Assembly (NCBI GenBank): GCA_020832375.1
Contig: JAFIEW010000015.1
Location: 1-47,834 of the forward strand
Direction of reading: 5' to 3'
DNA length: 47,834 bases
Origin: Cyclobacteriaceae bacterium
GTDB lineage: Bacteria > Bacteroidota > Bacteroidia > Cytophagales > Cyclobacteriaceae
Every line of letters starts with the position of its first letter. Positions within the stretch are counted from its first letter, which is position 1. The notes under the pieces are model-generated. The model was not told the DNA's origin, ran no database searches, and saw nothing but the letters and a program-made list of their open reading frames with translations. Of the stretch, positions 34,653 to 43,750 are shown in pieces. Both the position numbers and the translations under genes were made by a program.

Positions 34653-35537
34653 ATGCCTACCTTCTCCATCATTATCCCCGTATTCAATAACGCTGAAGGG
34701 TTAGAACGTTGTCTTATAGGGGTTTTTGATCAAAGTATTCCCAAAGATCAATTTGAAGTTTTTGTCATAGATAACGGCTCAATTGATGATCCTGCTCATG
34801 TTGCATCAAAATTTCCTGTTAATTTTATTTTAGAAAACAGATTTAAAGGAAGCCCTTATTCGGCAAGGAATAGAGGTTTAGAAAAAGCAACAGGTGATAT
34901 TGTTGTTTTTCTCGATACAACCTGTAAACCCTCTAAAGAGTGGTTAATATCTGGGTTGAATTGTTTAAAAAATGATGTTGATTTGATCGGTGGAGCAGTA
35001 AAATTTGATGTAAATCACTCTAGTTCAGTGGGAGAGATTTATGACTCCGTTTCGAATATTAAGATGAAAGAAACCATTGAAACTAGAAAGGCCGCTGTTG
35101 GTTGTAACGTTTTTGTGAAAAGAAAAGTAATTGATAAACTAGGGCACTTTGAAGAGGGCTTACGTTCGGGTGGAGATTTGAGATGGACTCATGCTGCTGT
35201 AAAAAATGATTTTATTTTAAAGTATTGTGAAGATGCGTACGTATCAATGACACCCAAAACGCTTCCAAAATTATTTCAGAAGACTATAAGAGTATCGAAA
35301 GGTCATCCAAAGCTATGGCTAGAGAGCGGGGATTTTTTAAAAAACTTCATTAAAAGGTTTTTATTTTTTTGGCTACCACCAAACCCAATTTACTTATACA
35401 AGAACATTAAAGAAAGCTCTTTCCCGGAGGCAGGAAGGTATTTTACTTCACTATTTTTTATTAGGTATCTTTTTAGAGTAATCAGTGCATTTGGTTTTTT
35501 AATAGGCTTTTTTAAAATCCTTAATCGCCAAAAATAA
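34653..35537 (+). CDS. GT2-family glycosyltransferase
   Basis: This 294-residue GT-A glycosyltransferase has the strand FSIIIPVFNNAEGLERCL, followed by VIDNGSIDDP and the metal site as FLDTTCKPSKEW (Asp88), where the usual DxD is D-T-T. The stretch SARNRGLEKATGDIVVF is typical of the family. The C-terminal part (about 225-294) has basic and hydrophobic stretches that could attach it to the membrane. It starts one base after the wzz stop. Sugar specificity is unknown. Confidence 0.88.
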   Translation: MPTFSIIIPVFNNAEGLERCLIGVFDQSIPKDQFEVFVIDNGSIDDPAHVASKFPVNFILENRFKGSPYSARNRGLEKATGDIVVFLDTTCKPSKEWLISGLNCLKNDVDLIGGAVKFDVNHSSSVGEIYDSVSNIKMKETIETRKAAVGCNVFVKRKVIDKLGHFEEGLRSGGDLRWTHAAVKNDFILKYCEDAYVSMTPKTLPKLFQKTIRVSKGHPKLWLESGDFLKNFIKRFLFFWLPPNPIYLYKNIKESSFPEAGRYFTSLFFIRYLFRVISAFGFLIGFFKILNRQK

Positions 35538-35709
35538 AATCTGATATCTTTGTTGAAAAACATTACTAAAGATAATTTGCTGTATACTAGCTAGCCATAT
35601 GATTAAACGTTTTTTTGCTAATAACCATCTCCCCAAACTTGCAAATAATCAACTTTAGCTAAGTAATATTTCATAAAAGCTTTATACTTTAATGGTTTAT
35701 ATTAGAGAT

Positions 35710-37017
35710 ATGAAATTATTATTAACACTAGATAAATATAGATTTCTGGTTTTCTTTATTATTCTGGTTTTTTTATTACCAACTTTTCCCACTCTTACTC
35801 GATCATCAGCGGGAAGAATTGGTGATATCTTTCTAGTCTTAATAATGGTAGGTCTTTCATTCCTTTACCTTTTGTTTTTTAATCCTAAGTTGCAAAAAGG
35901 TAAGGTGATGGGTGCATTAATTATTTTTTGCACCTTTTTGATTTTAATCAGTTTGTCAATTTTTATTGAATTCGAGTTTATTATTGTCAGAGATCTATTT
36001 GAGTTTCATAAACCTATTTTTATTCTTCTTATTTTTTTCATGATATTAAGTTTAGATTGGTCTGATGATACAGTAAATAATTATTTCATAAAGGCTTTCA
36101 AGTTTATTTTCATTTTTAATATTGTTTATGCCTTAATTGAAGCATACACTGGGAATTTTGGGAATATTTTAAGTACATTTCTGTATAAAAATGATAGAAG
36201 CATTTTATATGGAAAGGCCACAGGTACTTTCGGCATTACTTACTTCTTTGCAGCCTTCATGATTATGCCAACTTTCTTTTATCTGTTTAAGTTTTTGTTC
36301 GAAAGAAAGTCGGTTGATCTAATTCTCTTTCTTTTATCTTTTTTCTGCATTGTTTCTTCTCAAAGCAGAACAGTTTTCTTGGCTACAGCCTTCGGCTTTG
36401 TTTACCTTTTCTTTATTTACTGGTCTTTCAAAGACTTCCCACTTAAAAAAACAATTTATACTACAGTATTCACTTTCATAGGAACTATTGCTATTTTTTT
36501 TCAAAGTATTTTAGAATTTTTATCCGGAAAATTCCCCTACTTAGTACTTGGTATCTCAAAATTAATTGAAAATAGAGGGGTATCATCGTCAGGTGAAGGA
36601 TCAGCGAATATTAGATATCAGCAGGTATTGTGGGCCTGGGAAAACCAAGCTGAAATTCCAATTTTTGGGGCGGGTATTGGAAAGGGTTCGGGACCGATGC
36701 TAGAGTCCTTTTATGCCCTATATTTATATCGGTATGGTATGATAGGTATTTTAATAGCCATTATATTATTGATTCTTAATTATTTTTTAAGTCTGAGATC
36801 TTTTAGAATCGCTCTAGAAAATGGTAAGATAGATAATGCTTCCTTTTTTTTAGCTTTTTCTGTTTTTTGTTTTATTTTACCTATCACCTCCGTTGCTAGT
36901 GTAATAACAGATCAGCCTAAACACGCTGTTTTATATTATGGCTTATTGGCAGTAATGTTAAAATACACCGATTTATATTCACGTAAAAAGTATGAGAAAA
37001 GTAGTTCACCTCAGTAG
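35710..37017 (+). CDS. O-antigen polymerase/ligase-like membrane protein (Wzy candidate)
   Basis: This encodes a hydrophobic protein of 435 residues from the ATG at 35710; an earlier in-frame ATG at 35692 adds six polar residues and is less likely. About 10-12 membrane segments are seen, with a larger loop (about 290-325, SSSGEGSANIRYQQVLWAW and FGAGIGKGSG) resembling the periplasmic loop of the Wzy/WaaL family. It is the only such protein in the locus, so it is assigned as the repeat-unit polymerase. It is AT-rich. It overlaps the next gene by 26 bp. Confidence 0.85.
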   Translation: MKLLLTLDKYRFLVFFIILVFLLPTFPTLTRSSAGRIGDIFLVLIMVGLSFLYLLFFNPKLQKGKVMGALIIFCTFLILISLSIFIEFEFIIVRDLFEFHKPIFILLIFFMILSLDWSDDTVNNYFIKAFKFIFIFNIVYALIEAYTGNFGNILSTFLYKNDRSILYGKATGTFGITYFFAAFMIMPTFFYLFKFLFERKSVDLILFLLSFFCIVSSQSRTVFLATAFGFVYLFFIYWSFKDFPLKKTIYTTVFTFIGTIAIFFQSILEFLSGKFPYLVLGISKLIENRGVSSSGEGSANIRYQQVLWAWENQAEIPIFGAGIGKGSGPMLESFYALYLYRYGMIGILIAIILLILNYFLSLRSFRIALENGKIDNASFFLAFSVFCFILPITSVASVITDQPKHAVLYYGLLAVMLKYTDLYSRKKYEKSSSPQ

Positions 37018-38110
37018 CGTTCACGCGAGATATGATAATAGAATCCTTTTAAAGCAGTGTGTTTCCTTAGCCAAAAACGGCTTTGATACCTATCTTGTGA
37101 TTGCTGATGGTAAAGGTCATGAAACATTCGATGGTGTTAAAATAATTGATGTAGGATCAAACAATGGGTTGTTCGATAGAATGACACGCATTACTGATTT
37201 AGTTTATAAGGAAGCTCTAAAGTTAGATGCTGAAGTTTATCAAATCCATGACCCTGAGCTAATTCCAAAAGGTAAGAAGCTGGTCAAGAAGGGTAAGAAG
37301 GTTATTTATGATATTCACGAGGATTATGTTACCTCTATTGGCCAAAAGGAATACCTCCCTTTTTTTTTAAGGAAACTAGTCGCTAAGGTTTTTGATCAAT
37401 ACGAAAAATGGGCATCCAACTATTTTACGGTGTTTATTGCTGAAAAATATTATAAAGAAAGGTTTCCTTCTGCAACTGAAATCCTTAATTATCCAATTTT
37501 ACCTAAAGTAAGGCCAAATATAGAGTTGAATAAGAAAGCACAAAGTTGTGATTTGATCTATTCTGGTAACGTTACATTGGTTAGAGGTGCCATAACACAG
37601 GCATTGCTATTGAATTCTATTGAAGATATACAAATTACCTATATCGGATATTGTTGCCCACAACTTGCGCAAAAAATTTATGATCATATTCCTACTGCAT
37701 TGGAAAGATTTGAGTTAATAGGTGAGGGTAATTTTGTTCCGTTTGACCGAATTATTGAAAAGTACCAGAGTCAACAGTGGCTAGCGGGTTTAGCCATCTT
37801 CCCAAAGACGAAACACTACGAAAAGAAAGAGTTAACAAAATTTTTTGAGTATATGGCGTACGGTATTCCTGTTTTATGTAGTGATTTTGATCATTGGAAA
37901 GGCTTCGTTTCAAAGTACAATTGTGGTATTGCCGTCGACCCAGATGATAGTGCTGAAATAAAAGAGAAAATAAAATATTTGTATGATCACCCTGAGGTGA
38001 GAGATACGATGGCTAAAAATGCACAGAACGCGGTATATGAATTCTTTAATTGGCAAAATGAGGAAAGAAAGTTAATTCAAGTTTACCATAAATTAATTCA
38101 TGATGAGTAA
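36992..38110 (+). CDS. GT4-type glycosyltransferase
   Basis: This 372-residue protein is of GT-B fold (group 1). The N-terminal domain starts KVVHLSSVHARYDNRILLKQC and contains the conserved YQIHDPELIPKGKKL near residues 83-97. The C-terminal nucleotide-binding domain has FFEYMAYGIPVLCSDFDHW (about 284-302), with the family's acidic and glycine residues. Its ATG lies 26 bp inside the preceding polymerase gene, and its stop overlaps the next gene by 11 bp. It probably adds one sugar of the repeat unit. Confidence 0.9.
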   Translation: MRKVVHLSSVHARYDNRILLKQCVSLAKNGFDTYLVIADGKGHETFDGVKIIDVGSNNGLFDRMTRITDLVYKEALKLDAEVYQIHDPELIPKGKKLVKKGKKVIYDIHEDYVTSIGQKEYLPFFLRKLVAKVFDQYEKWASNYFTVFIAEKYYKERFPSATEILNYPILPKVRPNIELNKKAQSCDLIYSGNVTLVRGAITQALLLNSIEDIQITYIGYCCPQLAQKIYDHIPTALERFELIGEGNFVPFDRIIEKYQSQQWLAGLAIFPKTKHYEKKELTKFFEYMAYGIPVLCSDFDHWKGFVSKYNCGIAVDPDDSAEIKEKIKYLYDHPEVRDTMAKNAQNAVYEFFNWQNEERKLIQVYHKLIHDE

Positions 38111-38867
38111 ACTTGTTTCTATCATAACTCCCTTGCACAATTCAGCACCTTTTGTTACAGAAACCATTGAGTCCGTCATCAATCAAACTTATCCTCATTG
38201 GGAGATGATCATAGTAGATGATTGCTCTGAGGATAAAGGCACTGACATTGTTAAAGAATATGCTAAAAAGGATCGTAGGATAAGGCTGATAGAAAATGAA
38301 TCGAATTTAGGTCCTGCTAAAACTAGAAACCGAGCAATCGAGCAATCAAAAGGGGATTATATAGCCTTCCTAGATAGTGATGATTTATGGGCTCCTACAA
38401 AGCTAGCTATTCAGCTTGAGTTCATGCAATCCAACAAATATGCATTTACTTACACTGAATATTTTAAGATTTCTGAGGATGGTAAACCACAGGGTACTCA
38501 GCTCATCCCCAACAAGCTCAACTATAAAGAATTGTTAAAAACATGTCCAATCGGATGCTTAACAGTGATATATGACGCTAAGCAACTGGGTAAAGTATAT
38601 ATGCCAATCATTGACAAGAGGCAGGATTATGCACTTTGGTTAAAAATATTAAAAACTTTACCTTATGCTCATGGTTTAAAAGAGAAATTGGCCACTTACA
38701 GGGTACGCAAATCATCCGTAAGCTCTAACAAATTAAAAGCGGCAGGCTATCAATGGAGGGTATACCGAGAAATTGAATCACTAGGATTGATAAAGTCTTG
38801 CTTTTACTTCGTAAATTACTTTTTGAGTGGAATCAAAAAAACTTACCTACAAAAGAGAGACAACTAG
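38100..38867 (+). CDS. GT2-family glycosyltransferase
   Basis: This 255-residue GT-A enzyme has the classical features SIITPLHNSAPFV, IIVDDCSEDKGTDIV, and the metal motif FLDSDDLW (90-97). The C-terminal wording YALWLKILK, then RKSSVSSNK, is typical of the small WfgS-like/EpsJ-like transferases that act on beta-linked galactose or similar sugars; specificity is not decided. Two adjacent ATG codons (38100 and 38103) are possible starts. It overlaps the preceding gene by 11 bp. Confidence 0.92.
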   Translation: MMSKLVSIITPLHNSAPFVTETIESVINQTYPHWEMIIVDDCSEDKGTDIVKEYAKKDRRIRLIENESNLGPAKTRNRAIEQSKGDYIAFLDSDDLWAPTKLAIQLEFMQSNKYAFTYTEYFKISEDGKPQGTQLIPNKLNYKELLKTCPIGCLTVIYDAKQLGKVYMPIIDKRQDYALWLKILKTLPYAHGLKEKLATYRVRKSSVSSNKLKAAGYQWRVYREIESLGLIKSCFYFVNYFLSGIKKTYLQKRDN

Positions 38868-38909
38868 TTGAAGTTAATTATGTTGAACAACCAATAGAAT
38901 ATCTTCTGG

Positions 38910-41207
38910 ATGAAGTACAGCTACAGTGTATTACTAATATGTACCCTAATCGCTTTGAATGCATTATGTGCTTATAGTCAAACTGTGTCTTTTACTCCCT
39001 CACATCCAGATGGACATTTCGCCATCGGTAAGCCCGAAATTTTACCGCTTAATTCTCAGTACCCTAGTTTTCAAATAACTTCTAATTTATCGACCAACAT
39101 TACCGTAAATATATTTTACAACGATGAACTTCTAAGTAGTGACCTTATAGGAGACATACAACCTCTTCAAAATATCATCTGGCAACCTGATATTTTATTG
39201 TTAGAAGAGGGGCATTATAAAATAGATTTTTTTATCCACAGGCAGGAACTTTCTCAAGACTCGCCCTTAGAGTCATTTTATTTTACTGTTCAAAATAAAT
39301 TTAAAACCCTGACAATTGAAACCATGCCTGTTCATATGAACAGAAACAATAAGTTAACCTATTTACCAGACTTTAGGGGTAATCAAATCCCCGATTTTTC
39401 TCAAGTAGGTTACAAGCATGGTGAAGATATTCCCTTCATTAGTTCACGTATAGTTGAAGTAAAGCCTTTAGATGGTGACAATACGAAAATGATTCAAAAT
39501 ATTATCGATAGTCTCTCATTATTACCTAAAAACATGGCTGGAATAAGAGGTGTCGTTAAGCTGAATAGGGGAGTTTTTGAAATAAAAGGTACACTTAGAG
39601 TCCCTGTTTCAGGTATCATTATCAGGGGAGAAGATAGCGGATCTAAAGACAACTTACTGCTTAATCCTGACCGTAATGGAACTTTTTTATCTTTCAAAAG
39701 AAGAAATCGCTTCACGAATCAAACCATTTTGGTTTTTACCTCAGAGGAAAATGGATCTGCCATTAGAGTAAGAGGTCAAGATAGTCCATTGAGTGAGTCT
39801 GAACTTTCTTTGCAAATACTTGAGAATTATGTGCCTGTAGGAGCCAAAAAAATACGAATAAATACAGACCATAACCTGGCTCAAGGTGATCAAATTATAA
39901 TAAAAAGAAAAAGTAATGCGAATTGGATCAGTGCAATCGGAATGGATGCAATACCCCCAAGGCCTCAAGGGGGAAGGGTCAATCAATGGGAGCCCTTTGA
40001 ACTAAGTTCCTTCAACGAAATAACCGAAATTGATAATAATACGATTTACTTACGATATCCTTTAACGAATGCCATAGAAAGAGAGTATAGCGAGGGCTCT
40101 GTCGTTAAGGTATCAGAAGATAGAAGAATTGAAAAAATCGGATTTGAAAGTTTAAGAGCAATATCTTTCTGGAAACCTGATGAACATGGCGTTGATAATA
40201 CTGCTCATTTATCTAATTTTCTAATGTTTTCAGGTGTAAAGCATGCATGGGTTAGAAATGTAGTGGCTGAACATTTCATGGGTGCGGCTGGAGGGTTTCA
40301 CATCAATGGTACTTCAACCAATATTACCATAGAATCATCCTCCAATTTAATTGCAGATAGAAAGTTTTATGGAGGTCCTCAGTATCATCCTGAGGGTGTA
40401 ACTCATCTAAAAACGAGGTTTTATACGGGCAGGTACGGTTTTTCAATTAATGGGAGTCATAATTTAATTAAAAACGTTTATGCCGAGAACAATCGACACG
40501 CTTTTGTTTTTGGTGCCAAAGTCGCAGGACCGAATGTATTTTACAATAGTAAAGCTGTGAACAGCTTAACCTACAGTGAACCGCATCATCGATGGTCTAC
40601 TGGTGGGCTGTATGATAATGTGGAAGATAAAATAGCGCTAATGAATCGACTATGGTTTGGTTCTGGACATGGTTGGGCAGGGGCTAATTATGTTGCCTGG
40701 AATACCAAAGGAGAGTTGATTTGTCAACAACCTCCGACCGCACAGAACTGGGCTATTGGTCATGTCGGTAAGCGTTTACCTGGAAGATTTATTGATTATG
40801 CGGAAGATGGGTTCTGGATGTATCATAATCAACATGTCTTACCAAGAAGCCTTTATCTAGCCCAAAGATCAAGTAGCAATCTTTCACAATCTTTTCTATT
40901 TTCTATGAGTGATATCGCACTCGAGGATTTTTCCGATCAAAAACTTACGGTATTTCCTAACCCTGCAAGATACCTAGTGACATTTAATTTTAAAGCGGCC
41001 CCTTATGATTCTGTAGAAATCAGCATTATAGATTTCAAGGGTAGAAAAGTTGGTGCCTATAAACAAACTTATCAGCAAAAAGGTGATTATCAAATTCGAT
41101 GGGAGGCAGTAGATTCCCTCGGTAAACCCCTTCCAAGAGGAGTTTATGTTTTTAAATTTAATTCAAAAAATATTTCAGAGGCTGGAAAGTTAATTTTGGC
41201 GGATTAA
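38910..41207 (+). CDS. T9SS-secreted right-handed beta-helix protein
   Basis: This 765-residue secreted protein has a signal peptide (MKYSYSVLLICTLIALNALC, cleavage near AYSQ), an N-terminal beta-sandwich-like region (about 25-130), a parallel beta-helix region of pectate-lyase-like type (about 180-640), and a type 9 secretion sorting domain at 679-765 (LTVFPNPARYLVTFNF onward, ending in KLILAD). Within the helix, GHGWAGAN (586-593) and PPTAQNWAIG (608-617) look like conserved signatures of a family of putative polysaccharide-active beta-helix proteins. Catalytic residues cannot be named. It could be a lyase, hydrolase or binding protein for the surface glycan made by the locus. Confidence 0.85.
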   Translation: MKYSYSVLLICTLIALNALCAYSQTVSFTPSHPDGHFAIGKPEILPLNSQYPSFQITSNLSTNITVNIFYNDELLSSDLIGDIQPLQNIIWQPDILLLEEGHYKIDFFIHRQELSQDSPLESFYFTVQNKFKTLTIETMPVHMNRNNKLTYLPDFRGNQIPDFSQVGYKHGEDIPFISSRIVEVKPLDGDNTKMIQNIIDSLSLLPKNMAGIRGVVKLNRGVFEIKGTLRVPVSGIIIRGEDSGSKDNLLLNPDRNGTFLSFKRRNRFTNQTILVFTSEENGSAIRVRGQDSPLSESELSLQILENYVPVGAKKIRINTDHNLAQGDQIIIKRKSNANWISAIGMDAIPPRPQGGRVNQWEPFELSSFNEITEIDNNTIYLRYPLTNAIEREYSEGSVVKVSEDRRIEKIGFESLRAISFWKPDEHGVDNTAHLSNFLMFSGVKHAWVRNVVAEHFMGAAGGFHINGTSTNITIESSSNLIADRKFYGGPQYHPEGVTHLKTRFYTGRYGFSINGSHNLIKNVYAENNRHAFVFGAKVAGPNVFYNSKAVNSLTYSEPHHRWSTGGLYDNVEDKIALMNRLWFGSGHGWAGANYVAWNTKGELICQQPPTAQNWAIGHVGKRLPGRFIDYAEDGFWMYHNQHVLPRSLYLAQRSSSNLSQSFLFSMSDIALEDFSDQKLTVFPNPARYLVTFNFKAAPYDSVEISIIDFKGRKVGAYKQTYQQKGDYQIRWEAVDSLGKPLPRGVYVFKFNSKNISEAGKLILAD

Positions 41208-41270
41208 TATTTATTTTGAGAGTACATATCCACTTTTTAAAATTCATTTTTATAGCTTAAGTTCAATTAA

Positions 41271-43418
41271 TTGATAAGATATCTTTTACTATCATTGCTT
41301 TGTATTTTACCGCTTAAGCTGTGTGCACAGCTTGATTTACTGAGTAATATACTTGATGCTAGTATCGATTATGAACTAGTAGATAGTTCATTAAGTCTTC
41401 ATATTCCCGCCCATGACTTTACAAAAAGGTACTTCCCACATCAATCGGAAGGTTATGACTTTGTTCATTCGATGCAAATTCCTGATGAACTGAAGTCATT
41501 TGTTGATATTCAAGTGAATGATTTGAAGAAAACTGATTTTCTCGTTCTTTCAGCACATCATTCGCTAAAAACCTTTTGTACCATCAATATTGATTTTATT
41601 TCTTCTAGTAGTAAAATACCTAGAACAGCATCTGTGCTTTTATCTTCGTATAAGCAACAATATTTTATTCACCTCAATGATTTTTTCCCTCCACCTGATA
41701 CAAAAGAGCGCTATCCTGAAATTGAAGATGTTGATACAATTAGAATATGGGTTGCTTTATTACCCGAATTGCTTAAGCTTACGATAGATGAATTAAAAAT
41801 CCATCATTCGTTTGATGCCGATCAATTTGGTTTCTCGGACTCGTTCAACTTTCAAGGTGTTTCATATTCTGAAAATCTTTTTAAGAATTCATATTCTTCA
41901 ATCTCACAGGAAAAAGTGAATACATCTTTCAATGGATCATCTAGTGCTCAGATCAACATTAAAGAAGAGGAAGATAAGTGGGAATTGCCGGAACCTATTT
42001 TGTTTTATTTGACCGATAAATATGATAGGGTGGCTCTTGAAGAGAAGGATGTATCAAGTATTGATGTGATCTTCGATACCCTTATGATTGAGAAAAGAAA
42101 ATACAATGATCATTTACAGTTTATCTTGATTCCTCAAATTGATTTAGAGGATATTCACTGGACTATAGATTACCAAAAACACACATATGATAAATTTAAA
42201 GCAAGTCTATATGCGCAGCCATTGGTAAAAAGAGAGATAAACACAAGATATACCCATTCTTACACATCCACTTACCTATCCGACCCATTAGTCGAAATAG
42301 ATAAAATTAATTTTTGGCCACAGGATAAACCTTTAGGTTTTTGGCTTGAATTAGATGGAGAATTACCGGGTGAAGAATTGATAGAAGTTACTTTTTATTC
42401 AAAAGGAAATGATGCTCGAAAACTCAATCTTAAGATACTACCGCAAAGTGAAGAAGATTTAAATGAAAAAGCTAATGCAAAACCACCCATATTTATAAGT
42501 CAATTTTATGATTTAGGTTTGAAAGATTTTAAACCATTTCTACGGAATCGAAAAGTTGACTCTTCAACAAGCGATTTTTTTGATGAATTTTTATTACAGA
42601 ATGGCATTCAACCAGGCAATATATATAGTTATGCACCTCCTAATTGGGATGAGGCTCATTTAAAAAAACTGCTAGATTTAGGTCTCAGGGCTATTAACTT
42701 AGCTTATGTTAGAATAGATCGGAAAGATATTCATGCTTTCTCAGAAAGTGCACACTGGGACAGACTTGATCAACAGACAATAGTGATAAATCAATATAAA
42801 AAAAAGCTAACTGAACTCGGACTTTGGAATCATCCCGATCTACTTTTATATATTAATTTATTTGACGAGTGGCCTACAGAGAACAGTGATATTTTATATC
42901 GGACAGCGCAAAAGCTAAAGGAATCTTTTCCTACCGTTAAATTAATGACCACAGCTTTTGATTTTACTTTTTCCTTTGGAAGCGAGTATGAAGGATTAAT
43001 TGATATATGGATACCTCATTATGATCAATACAAACAAAATTATAATCTAATTCAATACCTACAACAGAAAGGTTGGTTATTTTACACCTATTTGGCCGTA
43101 GGATCTTATCCTCCTTCTCCTAACCTTTGGTTAGAATCAAGTTTGAAAAGCTTAGACCATTTTTTTGATCATGAAATGGAGTTTTATCATATTGAAGGGT
43201 TCATGTATTGGGCAAACAACCGCTGGTTTTCAAATAGTATCGATGATATGAAATCATTTCCGTTCACTCATTGGAATGCAGCTAGTTATGGCAATGACAA
43301 TTCTGGGTATGCCAATGGTGAAGGCTCTCTTTTTTATGCTGTGGATAAAGCTGGTGAAATAATTCCGGTTACATCTAAACGTCTTAAAATAATAAAAAAG
43401 CATTTTGGGACTTACTAA
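41271..43418 (+). CDS. secreted GH123/DUF4091-like putative glycoside hydrolase
   Basis: This 715-residue protein starts at a TTG (41271), which gives a good signal peptide (MIRYLLLSLLCILPLKLCAQ). An N-terminal half of beta-rich domains is followed from about residue 405 by a barrel-like domain. The acidic pair Asp532-Glu533 in LFDEWP resembles the Asp-Glu pair of GH123 enzymes, and IEGFMYWANNRW followed by a Trp-Asn motif and NGEGSLFYAV matches the C-terminal part of DUF4091. GH123 members cleave GalNAc linkages with substrate assistance. I infer a glycosidase acting on a HexNAc-containing glycan, possibly the cell's own capsule. There is no T9SS domain or lipobox. Confidence 0.72.
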   Translation: MIRYLLLSLLCILPLKLCAQLDLLSNILDASIDYELVDSSLSLHIPAHDFTKRYFPHQSEGYDFVHSMQIPDELKSFVDIQVNDLKKTDFLVLSAHHSLKTFCTINIDFISSSSKIPRTASVLLSSYKQQYFIHLNDFFPPPDTKERYPEIEDVDTIRIWVALLPELLKLTIDELKIHHSFDADQFGFSDSFNFQGVSYSENLFKNSYSSISQEKVNTSFNGSSSAQINIKEEEDKWELPEPILFYLTDKYDRVALEEKDVSSIDVIFDTLMIEKRKYNDHLQFILIPQIDLEDIHWTIDYQKHTYDKFKASLYAQPLVKREINTRYTHSYTSTYLSDPLVEIDKINFWPQDKPLGFWLELDGELPGEELIEVTFYSKGNDARKLNLKILPQSEEDLNEKANAKPPIFISQFYDLGLKDFKPFLRNRKVDSSTSDFFDEFLLQNGIQPGNIYSYAPPNWDEAHLKKLLDLGLRAINLAYVRIDRKDIHAFSESAHWDRLDQQTIVINQYKKKLTELGLWNHPDLLLYINLFDEWPTENSDILYRTAQKLKESFPTVKLMTTAFDFTFSFGSEYEGLIDIWIPHYDQYKQNYNLIQYLQQKGWLFYTYLAVGSYPPSPNLWLESSLKSLDHFFDHEMEFYHIEGFMYWANNRWFSNSIDDMKSFPFTHWNAASYGNDNSGYANGEGSLFYAVDKAGEIIPVTSKRLKIIKKHFGTY

Positions 43419-43750
43419 TTTTCTAGAATTTATATGCTTGTCCGTTAATTTACAAAACTGAGTTGTTTTGATATTAAGTTATAACCTTTATCAAAGTCAA
43501 TTAGCTTGAATTATAGCAATATAAAAGGAGGGTTTATTACCCATAAATAACCGATGATTTTGCCAGTAATTTTATCCTGCGATACCCACTGCTGCCTAGT
43601 GACCTATGATAATTATACAATATTGAGCGATGTTTTACGCAATCTTTTACAGTGATTCCGTTTACCTTATGACATACCCAAGCTTTTGGTAAAGTGGTTT
43701 ATCCAATCTTGATAATAGGCTTATAAATTTATTTCTTGCTCTTTTATATA
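43419..43750. other. 332-bp gap before the Wzi-like gene
   Basis: This is the largest gap inside the polysaccharide locus. There is no protein-like frame, no strong terminator, and no clear TTTG/TAnnTTTG promoter. A short dyad GGGTTTATTACCC lies near 43531-43543. A promoter for the last three genes may lie here, but I cannot point to it. Confidence 0.35.

Noticed and set aside
35599-35658. 19-codon frame in the gap before the polymerase gene.
   Set aside because: It is too short, has no supporting signal, and is likely chance in AT-rich DNA.
43419-43750. Search for an ops/JUMPstart-like antitermination site before the Wzi-like gene.
   Set aside because: The known core GGCGGTAGCGT or a close variant is not present, and no UpxY/RfaH-like gene is seen.
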